A DNA stretch of 22,566 nucleotides from Chloroflexota bacterium (GTDB taxonomy: Bacteria; Chloroflexota; UBA6077; CF-72). Positions 7,168 to 13,804 of this stretch are shown here, one piece after another; the stretch's first letter is position 1; every line of letters starts with the position of its first letter. The position numbers and the translations under genes are program-made. The notes beneath the pieces are model-generated. The model did not search any database, was not told the origin of the DNA, and worked only from the letters and a program-made list of their open reading frames with translations. Where the stretch lies: the NCBI GenBank assembly GCA_019247135.1, contig JAFAPL010001107.1, forward strand, positions 1 through 22,566. The letters run 5' to 3'.

Positions 7168-7785
7168 CTATGCGCCTGGACAGTCGCTTCGGCTCGAGGA
7201 GGCCAGATCGACGTCAGCCACCTGCCACTCGGCTCCCATGCGCTCGAGCGTGTACGTCTGGTCGCTCGTCTCGATGAGGCAACGGGTCCGCTGGTCCGAG
7301 GCGTTACGTTCGTCGTAGAGCCAACGCTCGTGGGTGTGGACCTGTGCCTCGGTCGCGCCTGGATAGTCGGTGCCGAGCACCTGCAGGTCATACGTCGAGT
7401 CGCCGCCGAGATGCAGTCCACCCGACAGCAAATGTTCGACCTCGGGGCGCATGACGCCCAGCGCGGCTGGCGCGAATGCGTCGCTCAGGGCACGCAAACG
7501 TTGATCGCTCGGCTCACGATCCGCGGCAAGGACGAGTTTGAGGCTCCGATCGACGGCCGCCTCGGGGCTACTTGCATATGCCAGAGCGGTCGCGGTCGCG
7601 GCCTGCAGTTCAGCCTGCACCGCGACGGCAGCTTCGGCTGTCGCGGCCCGTGTCTCAGCCTGGCTTGCCCGAGCCTCACTGGCTTGAAAGGCGAGTTCGC
7701 GTTGGTTTGCCCAGACCACTACCGCGACCAGCATGCCGATCGCGAGAAGTGCAATCCAAATGGGAAGGGTGGTCGTGATTGCCAT
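7168..7785 (-). CDS. Membrane-anchored coiled-coil protein with small C-terminal domain, unknown function
   Basis: The 205-residue product starts with a single hydrophobic segment (about residues 7-26, LPIWIALLAIGMLVAVVVW) and then an Ala, Glu and Gln-rich stretch (about 30-70) that should form a coiled coil. A compact C-terminal part (about 95-195) contains HTHERWLYDERN, CLIETSDQTYTLERMGAEWQVADVDL. That end resembles small ligand- or peptide-binding domains such as the ARC6-type IMS domain, but this is a weak impression. The protein most likely faces outward with its C-terminus in the cell envelope. AGGGG lies four bases before the ATG at 7785, one of the few good ribosome sites in the window. 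It is the first gene of a two-gene minus-strand unit with the class V enzyme. I do not recognise a function. Confidence 0.72.
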   Translation of the reverse strand: MAITTTLPIWIALLAIGMLVAVVVWANQRELAFQASEARASQAETRAATAEAAVAVQAELQAATATALAYASSPEAAVDRSLKLVLAADREPSDQRLRALSDAFAPAALGVMRPEVEHLLSGGLHLGGDSTYDLQVLGTDYPGATEAQVHTHERWLYDERNASDQRTRCLIETSDQTYTLERMGAEWQVADVDLASSSRSDCPGA

Positions 7786-8061
7786 CCAGCCCCTATGTTG
7801 TCTGCTACGGCAGCGCGAAGCAATGCATTGGCGGGATCAATTTGCGCACTTGACTCACGATTGCGAGTACCGCGCTGCGGAGTGCCGGCACTTGTGGGTC
7901 GAAACTCCGCAGGGACTTGCGCCGGGTTTGCTAAGAGCCGCCGGCAAGCGACTGCGGGTCGAGCAGTTTGGACCTAGGGCGCCAGCCCGCGGCGTGACGG
8001 CCGCGATCGCCGTGGATGGTGGCACACGAGGCGGCCAGGGCGGCCGCGCTACCCTGCCCGG
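7786..8061. other. 276-bp divergent intergenic region without a recognisable gene
   Basis: This gap separates the membrane protein gene (-) from the acetamidase gene (+). Frames are open on both strands, but none shows a protein-like composition or known motif. It contains GC-rich partial palindromes near 8030-8048 and must hold the promoters of both divergent units. No tRNA-like or riboswitch-like fold was recognised by eye. Confidence 0.6.
8050..8055 (+). promoter_or_regulatory. Possible -10 element (TACCCT) of a leaderless acetamidase mRNA
   Basis: TACCCT fits the minimal TANNNT form of a -10 box and ends six bases before the GTG start at 8062. There is no Shine-Dalgarno site. No -35 match is visible. 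The call rests on its position relative to the start, which recurs at other genes in this window. Confidence 0.3.
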
Positions 8062-8991
8062 GTGACTGAACACCGCCTGCCTGCTGAGCGCCTGCACTTC
8101 GCCTTCGACAACAGCTTGCCGCCCGTGCTCCAGGTGGAGTCGGGCGACATCGTCACGATCGAGACCTGGGACGCGAGCGGCCACGAGGTCAAGCGCACCT
8201 GGACCCACGAAGACGCCGCCAATCGCAAGCGGAAGCCCGGTGTCGGTCACGCGCTGACCGGTCCTATCGCGATGGCTGGAGCTCGTGCAGGTCAGACGCT
8301 CGTCATCGATGTACTGGAGGTTGCGCCTGCCGCCTGGGGCTACACCTCATTCTCGCCGGGACGCGGCCTGCTGCCAGACGATTTTCCGAAGGCATACATT
8401 CGCATCTGGGACCTGGAAGACGGACGCTACGCCCGCGGCATGGAGGGCGTGCTCGTCCCACTTGCTCCATTCTGTGGTGTGATGGGCGTTGCGCTCGCGG
8501 AGCCGGGAGCGCACTCGACCATTCCGCCGCGTCGGGTCGGCGGGAACATGGACGTCCGCCAGCTGACGGCTGGCAGCACGCTGTATCTCCCAATCGAAGT
8601 TGATGGCGCCCTGTTCTCGGTTGGGGACGCGCACGGCGCCCAGGGAGATGGCGAGGTATGCATCACCGCCGTCGAGATGGACAGCGTGACGCGTTTACGC
8701 TTCTCGCTCAGCGACACGCCGGTGCGTGAGCCTGAGCTGCGACTGGCCGGCCCGCCAACGGTCATCGCTGGCGCGTATCACGGCTGTACGGCCCACGATC
8801 CCGATTTATTGCAGAGCGCGCGAAACGCAACGCGCTGGATGATCGAATGGCTATGCCGCGAGGCTCACCTGTGCGCCGAAGACGCGTACGTCCTCTGTAG
8901 CGTGGCGGCGGAGCTGCGCATCAGCCAGGTCGTCGACGCCCCGAACTGGACGGTGACCGCGTTCATGCCGCTCGCGGTGCTCGGCCACTGA
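8062..8991 (+). CDS. Acetamidase/formamidase family protein
   Basis: This 309-residue protein belongs to the FmdA/AmdA family, which hydrolyses short amides such as formamide or acetamide to the acid and ammonia in the cytoplasm. Family landmarks in order are SGDIVTIET near residue 27, PFCGVMGVA (Cys138), GGNMDVRQLTAGSTLYLP (Asn162, Asp164) and SVGDAHGAQGDGE (Asp189, His191). The C-terminal half with the DAYVLCSVAAELRISQVVD segment is also typical. Length is normal. The GTG at 8062 gives an N-terminus that fits the family (LPAERLHFAFDNSLPPVL). The molybdenum hydroxylase genes follow after 107 bases on the same strand, so amide hydrolysis may be a step in the same nitrogen-compound pathway; that is inference. 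The true substrate may be a different amide. Confidence 0.92.
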   Translation: MTEHRLPAERLHFAFDNSLPPVLQVESGDIVTIETWDASGHEVKRTWTHEDAANRKRKPGVGHALTGPIAMAGARAGQTLVIDVLEVAPAAWGYTSFSPGRGLLPDDFPKAYIRIWDLEDGRYARGMEGVLVPLAPFCGVMGVALAEPGAHSTIPPRRVGGNMDVRQLTAGSTLYLPIEVDGALFSVGDAHGAQGDGEVCITAVEMDSVTRLRFSLSDTPVREPELRLAGPPTVIAGAYHGCTAHDPDLLQSARNATRWMIEWLCREAHLCAEDAYVLCSVAAELRISQVVDAPNWTVTAFMPLAVLGH

Positions 8992-9098
8992 GGGTGAGGA
9001 GGCCATTCGCCACGGCAGCCCTGCAAGCTCGCCATCTGCTGCTCGTTAACACTTTCTTGGACCTCAGCAGCCGGTTGTCGCATCCTAACTACTGACGT

Positions 9099-9560
9099 AT
9101 GTCAACTCAGATCACCGTCAACGGTCAGAGCCAGACCGTCAACTCGTCAGGCGATACACCTTTGTTGTACGTCCTGCGCGACGAGTTGGGCCTGACCGGT
9201 CCTAAATTCGGCTGTGGGCTGTCGCAGTGCGGCGCGTGCACGGTCCTGATCAACGGTCGCGCCGTCCGCTCGTGCGTCTACCAGCTCTCGCGCGTCGCCG
9301 ACCAGCCGGTCACGACGCTCGAAGGGCTTGGCACGCCTGACAAGCCGCATGCGCTGCAAACGGCCTTCATCCAGGAACAAGCCGGCGAATGTGCCTACTG
9401 CATCAACGGCATGATCATGGTCTCGGCCGCGCTGCTCGCGCAAAACCCGACCCCGACACAAGATCAGATCACGCAAGCCCTGAACGGCAACCTGTGCCGT
9501 TGTGGCTCGCATCCACGCATCGTGGCCGCCGTTCAGCGGGCCGCGGGGACAACGGCATGA
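9099..9560 (+). CDS. [2Fe-2S] small subunit of a molybdenum hydroxylase (isoquinoline/nicotinate oxidoreductase type)
   Basis: This 153-residue protein is the electron-transfer subunit of a xanthine-oxidase-family enzyme. The N-terminal plant-type ferredoxin domain carries Cys39, Cys44, Cys47 and Cys59 (CGLSQCGACTVLINGRAVRSC cut to its core is CGxC plus a distal Cys). The C-terminal helical domain carries Cys98, Cys101, Cys133 and Cys135 (CAYCINGM and LCRCGSH) for the second cluster. All eight ligands are present and the length is standard. The ATG at 9099 has no ribosome site; TAACTA lies seven bases upstream. The stop overlaps the large-subunit start as ATGA, so the two subunits are translationally coupled. 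It has no signal peptide and would need to be exported together with its partner. Confidence 0.95.
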   Translation: MSTQITVNGQSQTVNSSGDTPLLYVLRDELGLTGPKFGCGLSQCGACTVLINGRAVRSCVYQLSRVADQPVTTLEGLGTPDKPHALQTAFIQEQAGECAYCINGMIMVSAALLAQNPTPTQDQITQALNGNLCRCGSHPRIVAAVQRAAGTTA

Positions 9561-11902
9561 GCCCGGTCTCACGGCGCGCATTCCTCGGCGGTGGCGGCGC
9601 TCTGGTCGTGAGCTTCAGCCTGATGCAGCTGGCTCAGGCGCAATCCGATCCATCGCAAGCCCAGCCGACGCCGCAGACTCCGGCGACGGCGCAACCAACC
9701 GAAGTTGCGGAGCAGCAGCCGGTTCCAAGCCCTGTATCCGCTCCGAGCAATCCGCCGAAGGCCAGCATCGACGCGAATCAGGTGGACTCGTGGCTGTCCG
9801 TCGGCCAGGACGGCAAAGTCACCATTTTCAGCGGCCGTGTGGAGCTCGGTACCGGGACACGCACGGCGCTGTCGCAGATCGCCGCCGACGAGCTGTACAT
9901 CCCATTCGAGAACGTCACCATGGTCTCGGGTGACACCGCGCGTGCTCCAGATGAAGGCTATACGGCAGGCAGCAAGACCATCCAGGTTGGTGGAGTGAAC
10001 GTCCGCAAGGCAGCCGCGGAAGCTCGGCAGGCGCTCCTCGAGATGGCAAGCGCCAGACTCGGCGTCTCGCAGGACAGCCTTGCGATCAACAACGGGACGA
10101 TCTCGCTGACCAGCGATTCGTCCCAGAAAGTAGCATACGGCGACCTGATTGGCGGACAGGTGTTCAAGCGGCAGATCTCCGATCAGACTCCGCTCAAAGA
10201 TCCGTCACAGTACACAATCGTCGGCCAATCGATTCCGAGATTGGACCTGCCGGCGAAGATCTTTGGCCAGGCCGCGTATGTGCAGGACTTGAAGTTGCCG
10301 GGCATGCTGCACGGTCGGACGGTCCATCCGTCGGCAATTGGCGCCACCGTCGTGAGCGTCGACCAGAGCTCCATCGCGGACATTCCGGACCTCGTGAAAG
10401 TCGTGCAGAACGGCAGTTTCGTGGGTGTCGTGGCGCAAAGCGAATGGGGTGCAATCCAGGCCGCGCGCACGCTCGCGGTGACGTGGACAACGCCCAGCGA
10501 CCTGCCGGACCAGGCCTCGCTCGCGGACTGGATCCAGCAGCAGCAAACGTCCGACAAACAGCCCGTCAACACCGGCGACGTCGAGAGCACGCTGAGCGAC
10601 GCGCAGAATGTGCTGCACTCGACCTACACACACCCGTATCAGAACCACGCGTCGATCGGGCCGTCGTGCGCGGTTGCCGACGTCCAGTCTGACAAAGCCA
10701 CGATCTATTCCAGCACGCAAGGCGTGTATCCGTTACGCGGCGCGGTCGCCCAGCTGATCGGCATGGCGGCTGATAGCGTGCACGTCGTCCACATGGAGGG
10801 CTCCGGCTGCTACGGACACAACGGCTTCGACGATGCGGCAGGTGAGGCAGCGCTGCTTTCGCAAGCCGTCGGAAAGCCCGTGCGCGTGCAGTGGATGCGC
10901 CAGGACGAGCACGTATGGGAGCCGCACGGCCCCGGCATGGTGGTGGATATTCGCGGTGCGGTGGATGGTTCCGGCAAAGTGGCTGCTTGGGACTACCAGG
11001 TCTGGACTCCAACGCACAGCACCAGGCCAGGCGGATTTGCTGCCAACCTGCTGCCAGGGCAGCTGATCAGTCCGCCGCCGCCCGCCGCCGAGAATGGCTT
11101 CGGTGGTGGGGACCGCAATGCACCGACCAACTACACGTTCGAGAACAACCGCGTGACGGTCCACTGGCTGAGCGACTCGCCGATTCGCGTGTCCGCCTTG
11201 CGGAGTCTCGGAGCGATGGCGAACACGTTCGCGAACGAGTCGTTCATGGACGAGCTGGCGTACGCGGCGGGGACCGATCCGCTCCAGTTCCGGCTGAACC
11301 ACCTGAACGATCCGCGGGCGATTGCCGTCTTGCAAGCGGCCGCGAACCAGATCGGATGGCAACCGCATACCGCGCCCAACAACTCCGGACGCGGACTGGG
11401 AATCGCGTTCGCCCGGTATGAGAACACCGAGGCGTACGTGGCAACGGCAGCGGACGTGTCGGTTGACCCGAGCTCAGGCCGTATCACGCTGAATCGGATC
11501 GCCGTCGCGCACGACGCCGGTTTGATTATCAATCCGGATGGATTGAAGAACCAGATCCAGGGCAATGTCATCCAGTCCGCGAGTCGAGCGATCCTGGAGC
11601 AGGTGAATTTCGATAATTCGAAGATCACCAGCGTCGATTGGCGATCCTATCCTATTTTGCGATTCCAGGATATCCCACCGATCGATATCACGCTGATCAA
11701 CCATCCGGACCAGCCAGCCTGGGGTGCCGGTGAGATCACCACGTTGACCCCGCCGCCGGCCATCGCGAATGCGATCTACCACGCCACGGGCCAGCGCCTG
11801 CGGAGTGTGCCGCTCAATCCGTCCCAGGGCACACCGCGTGGCAACGGCGACAATCGAGGTAATGGCAGAAATGACGACCAGGGAGGCGACGAGTCTCCGT
11901 GA
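9557..11902 (+). CDS. Tat-exported molybdopterin-binding large subunit of a xanthine-dehydrogenase-family hydroxylase (IorB-like)
   Basis: This 781-residue subunit should bind the molybdopterin cofactor and hydroxylate an N-heterocycle or oxidise an aldehyde. It opens with a Tat signal (SRRAFLGGGGALVVSFSL, cleavage probably after AQA near residue 30), then a Pro, Gln, Thr and Ala-rich linker to about residue 68. Core motifs are GRVELGTGTRTALSQIAADEL, GSGCYGHNGFDDAAGEAALL (about 415), WMRQDEHVWEPHGPGM, RVSALRSLGAMANTFANESF and AWGAGEITT near the end, whose Glu726 is at the place of the family's catalytic Glu. These match the single-chain IorB pattern and not the FAD-containing xanthine dehydrogenase. 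The last 24 residues are Gly, Asn, Asp-rich and look disordered. No FAD subunit, cytochrome c or XdhC-like chaperone is nearby. The start overlaps the small-subunit stop as ATGA. Confidence 0.94.
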   Translation: MSPVSRRAFLGGGGALVVSFSLMQLAQAQSDPSQAQPTPQTPATAQPTEVAEQQPVPSPVSAPSNPPKASIDANQVDSWLSVGQDGKVTIFSGRVELGTGTRTALSQIAADELYIPFENVTMVSGDTARAPDEGYTAGSKTIQVGGVNVRKAAAEARQALLEMASARLGVSQDSLAINNGTISLTSDSSQKVAYGDLIGGQVFKRQISDQTPLKDPSQYTIVGQSIPRLDLPAKIFGQAAYVQDLKLPGMLHGRTVHPSAIGATVVSVDQSSIADIPDLVKVVQNGSFVGVVAQSEWGAIQAARTLAVTWTTPSDLPDQASLADWIQQQQTSDKQPVNTGDVESTLSDAQNVLHSTYTHPYQNHASIGPSCAVADVQSDKATIYSSTQGVYPLRGAVAQLIGMAADSVHVVHMEGSGCYGHNGFDDAAGEAALLSQAVGKPVRVQWMRQDEHVWEPHGPGMVVDIRGAVDGSGKVAAWDYQVWTPTHSTRPGGFAANLLPGQLISPPPPAAENGFGGGDRNAPTNYTFENNRVTVHWLSDSPIRVSALRSLGAMANTFANESFMDELAYAAGTDPLQFRLNHLNDPRAIAVLQAAANQIGWQPHTAPNNSGRGLGIAFARYENTEAYVATAADVSVDPSSGRITLNRIAVAHDAGLIINPDGLKNQIQGNVIQSASRAILEQVNFDNSKITSVDWRSYPILRFQDIPPIDITLINHPDQPAWGAGEITTLTPPPAIANAIYHATGQRLRSVPLNPSQGTPRGNGDNRGNGRNDDQGGDESP

Positions 11903-13104
11903 TGTCGCGCAAGAACTACAACGGCTATCGCTCTTTCCAGTACCTCGAAGAAGGCGTCGACTACCAACCGTTCAAGCTGGTGCGCGAGGTCGATCGCGTG
12001 CCGTCCAGGCGTGTCGAGGTAACACCCGAGCAGGAACAGCGCGCCCAGCAGTTGATGCGCGACAACCTGGTCATCTCATTACATGACCACGCGTTCGTTA
12101 CTCCAGAAGACCCCAACCAGATCTTCGAGTACCGTCGTGCTGGACGAGACTGGACCGGCTACGAAGGCCTCAGCGTGTCTGGCATCGATGTCATTTTCGA
12201 CAACCTGATGGACGGCACCGCCACCGTCAGCTCCAAGGCCGGCCGGAAATGGGACGACGTCATCTGGGATATTGGTATGCGCTTGAGTGACATCGCCCAC
12301 CAGGAGATGGTCATCCGTGCGGAAACGACCCAGGACATCCGTCGCGCGAAGCAGAACGGGCAGATCGCGTTCGTTCCCAGTCTCGAGGCCGCCACGCCGA
12401 TCGAAAACGAGCTGGATCGACTCGATGTGTTATACGGTCTCGGGATCCGTCAGTCGGGCATCGCCTACAGCGAGGCCAATACGCTCGGTTGCGGACTGCG
12501 CGAGACCAATGACGGTGGACTGACGCAGTTTGGCCGGCTCGCCGTCCGCCGCATGAACCGTCTGGGCATTGCGATCGACATTTCACACTCCGGCGATCAG
12601 ACGTCGCTCGACACGATCGAGGTGAGTGACAAACCAATATTCATCACCCACGTCGGTGCGCGCGCGCTGTGGAATACACGGCGCATGAAACCCGACAACA
12701 TTTTCAAGGCGTGCGCCGATAAAGGCGGAGTCATCGGTATCGAAGCCGCGCCACATACAACGCTCACGCGCGAGCATCCGCATCACAACATCGAATCCAT
12801 CATGCAGCACTTCGAGCATGTGGCGAACCTGGTGGGGATCGATCACGTTGCGTTCGGGCCGGACACATTGTTTGGCGACCACGTCGCGCTGCATCACGCG
12901 TTTGCGCGGCAGCTCTCCATCCAGGCGGCGCATGGAACGATGGACTTCGAGGAGGTCGAGTTCGTCGACGGCCTGGAGAGCCCGGCCGAGGAGTTTCATA
13001 ACATCACCCGCTGGCTGGTGAAGCACGGCTACTCCGATGGCGACATCGCCCGCGTGCTGGGCGAGAACGTCATGCGCGTCCTCGCCGAGGTATGGGTGCG
13101 CTAG
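11902..13104 (+). CDS. M19-type (renal dipeptidase-like) metal-dependent hydrolase
   Basis: This 400-residue protein has the TIM-barrel metallohydrolase fold of family M19, which cleaves dipeptides and related amides. Expected ligands or their counterparts are Glu162 in VPSLEAA, His229 in IDISHSG, His250 in FITHVGARAL and Asp321 in VAFGPDT. The first ligand motif differs: where most members have HxD, this one reads LHDHAF (His61, Asp62, His63). Long segments around GYEGLSVSGIDVIFDNLMDG and EANTLGCGLRETNDGGLTQFG support membership. There is no signal peptide, so it is likely cytoplasmic, in contrast to the exported hydroxylase before it. ATG at 11902 overlaps the previous stop by one base; GTG at 11899 is also possible, and GGGAGG at 11881-11886 may serve as ribosome site. 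It is the last gene of the hydroxylase operon. The substrate is unknown. Confidence 0.88.
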   Translation: MSRKNYNGYRSFQYLEEGVDYQPFKLVREVDRVPSRRVEVTPEQEQRAQQLMRDNLVISLHDHAFVTPEDPNQIFEYRRAGRDWTGYEGLSVSGIDVIFDNLMDGTATVSSKAGRKWDDVIWDIGMRLSDIAHQEMVIRAETTQDIRRAKQNGQIAFVPSLEAATPIENELDRLDVLYGLGIRQSGIAYSEANTLGCGLRETNDGGLTQFGRLAVRRMNRLGIAIDISHSGDQTSLDTIEVSDKPIFITHVGARALWNTRRMKPDNIFKACADKGGVIGIEAAPHTTLTREHPHHNIESIMQHFEHVANLVGIDHVAFGPDTLFGDHVALHHAFARQLSIQAAHGTMDFEEVEFVDGLESPAEEFHNITRWLVKHGYSDGDIARVLGENVMRVLAEVWVR

Positions 13105-13110
13105 CTCACG

Positions 13111-13551
13111 CTACTTGCGTGTGGCGAGAAAGACCGGAATCTGCCGCGCGGTGCGCTGCTGATACTCCGCATACGGCGGATACGCGGCGACCGCGCGCTT
13201 CCACCATTCCTCGCGTTGCGCTCCACTGAGCTCACGTACGCTCACGGCGAACGGCTCGGCGCCGTCCTGGACGAAGACTTCGTCGGGATTCGCGCGCAGG
13301 TTGTAGTACCAGACCGGGTGCTGCGGCGCTCCGCCCTTGGACGCGACCAGCGCGTACTCGCCGCCATGCTCGACGCGCATGAGCGCGATTTTGCGGACCT
13401 TGCCTGTCTTGTTGCCGCGCATGGTCACGACGACGATCGGCAGACCCGTGTCGCGCAGCGTGTTGGCCTCGCCGCCGCTGGACCGCTCGTACGCCTCTAC
13501 CTGGTCACGAACCCATTTCGCCGCACTCGGCGCGTATTCTCCCTGGAGCAC
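13111..13551 (-). CDS. Deazaflavin (F420)-dependent nitroreductase/quinone reductase family protein
   Basis: This 146-residue protein belongs to the Ddn-like family, small split-barrel enzymes that use reduced F420 to reduce quinones or nitro compounds. Family features are TLRDTGLPIVVVTMRGNKTGKVRKIALMRVEH, cut here to its core TxRGxKTGKxRK, then ALVASKGGAPQHPVWYYNLRANP and a C-terminal YxxYQQRTARQIPVFL. The open frame reaches upstream to 13674, but that part covers the repeat element and is not protein-like. GTG at 13551 gives the usual family length, and a TATGCT hexamer ends six bases before it. It lies downstream of the dynamin gene on the same strand but is separated by a possible terminator, so it probably has its own promoter. 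Presence of this family suggests that the host makes F420. It converges with the M19 gene (six bases between stops). Confidence 0.9.
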   Translation of the reverse strand: MLQGEYAPSAAKWVRDQVEAYERSSGGEANTLRDTGLPIVVVTMRGNKTGKVRKIALMRVEHGGEYALVASKGGAPQHPVWYYNLRANPDEVFVQDGAEPFAVSVRELSGAQREEWWKRAVAAYPPYAEYQQRTARQIPVFLATRK

Positions 13552-13557
13552 ACTCTC

Positions 13558-13563
13558 AGCATA
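13558..13563 (-). promoter_or_regulatory. Possible -10 element (TATGCT) of a leaderless nitroreductase mRNA
   Basis: On the minus strand TATGCT is followed by six bases and then the GTG start at 13551. It matches TATAAT at four of six positions, including the two most conserved first positions and the last. No clear -35 box and no ribosome site are visible. Confidence 0.35.
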
Positions 13564-13600
13564 CCCCGTGGAACGCGGCGGCGAGTCCGTCCGGAGTTTC

Positions 13601-13752
13601 GACCCACTCCCCCTTGATAAAACCCCTCTCCCTGGCCAGGGCGAGGTGGAAATTTGATCTCTCCGAGGGTTCAAGGGGGCATGGCCCGCTTGGAAATCCC
13701 CTTAAAAGCTCCCCCTTTCCCTCCAGGGAGAGGGGGTTGGGGGGAGTGGGTT
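13601..13752. repeat. REPIN/MITE-like inverted repeat element, about 150 bp
   Basis: The outer arms pair ACCCACTCCCCC (13602-13613) with its complement at 13740-13751. The inner arms pair CCCCTCTCCCTGG (13623-13635) with its complement at 13723-13735. Spacers between the arm parts differ (nine against four bases). Each inner arm also forms its own GC-rich hairpin, around 13624-13646 and 13712-13735. This paired inverted hairpin layout is like REP doublets or small non-autonomous elements. No clear target-site duplication and no transposase are present. It fills most of the 253-bp gap between the nitroreductase and dynamin genes. Confidence 0.65.
13702..13735 (-). terminator. Possible intrinsic terminator downstream of the dynamin-like gene
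   Basis: Read on the minus strand, an 11-bp GC-rich stem (13735-13712, one G-T pair) is followed after a few bases by AGCTTTTAAG. It lies about 70 bases past the dynamin stop. The T-run is short, and the hairpin is also part of the repeat element. Confidence 0.35.
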
Positions 13753-13804
13753 GACCCCCACTAGCGGCCCTGTCGCGGTGCAGCGGTGCTTACATTAACG
13801 ATTG

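Noticed and set aside
9001..9098. TTGGAC at 9057 as -35 for the small subunit gene
   Set aside because: No good -10 box occurs 16-18 bases downstream; only a weak TAACTA close to the start is seen.
10733..11368. 211-codon open frame antisense to the hydroxylase large subunit
   Set aside because: The plus-strand frame has strong family motifs here; this one is an antisense shadow.
13552..13674. N-terminal extension of the nitroreductase frame
   Set aside because: The extra residues come from the repeat element and lack family similarity; GTG at 13551 gives the usual length and has a -10-like box.
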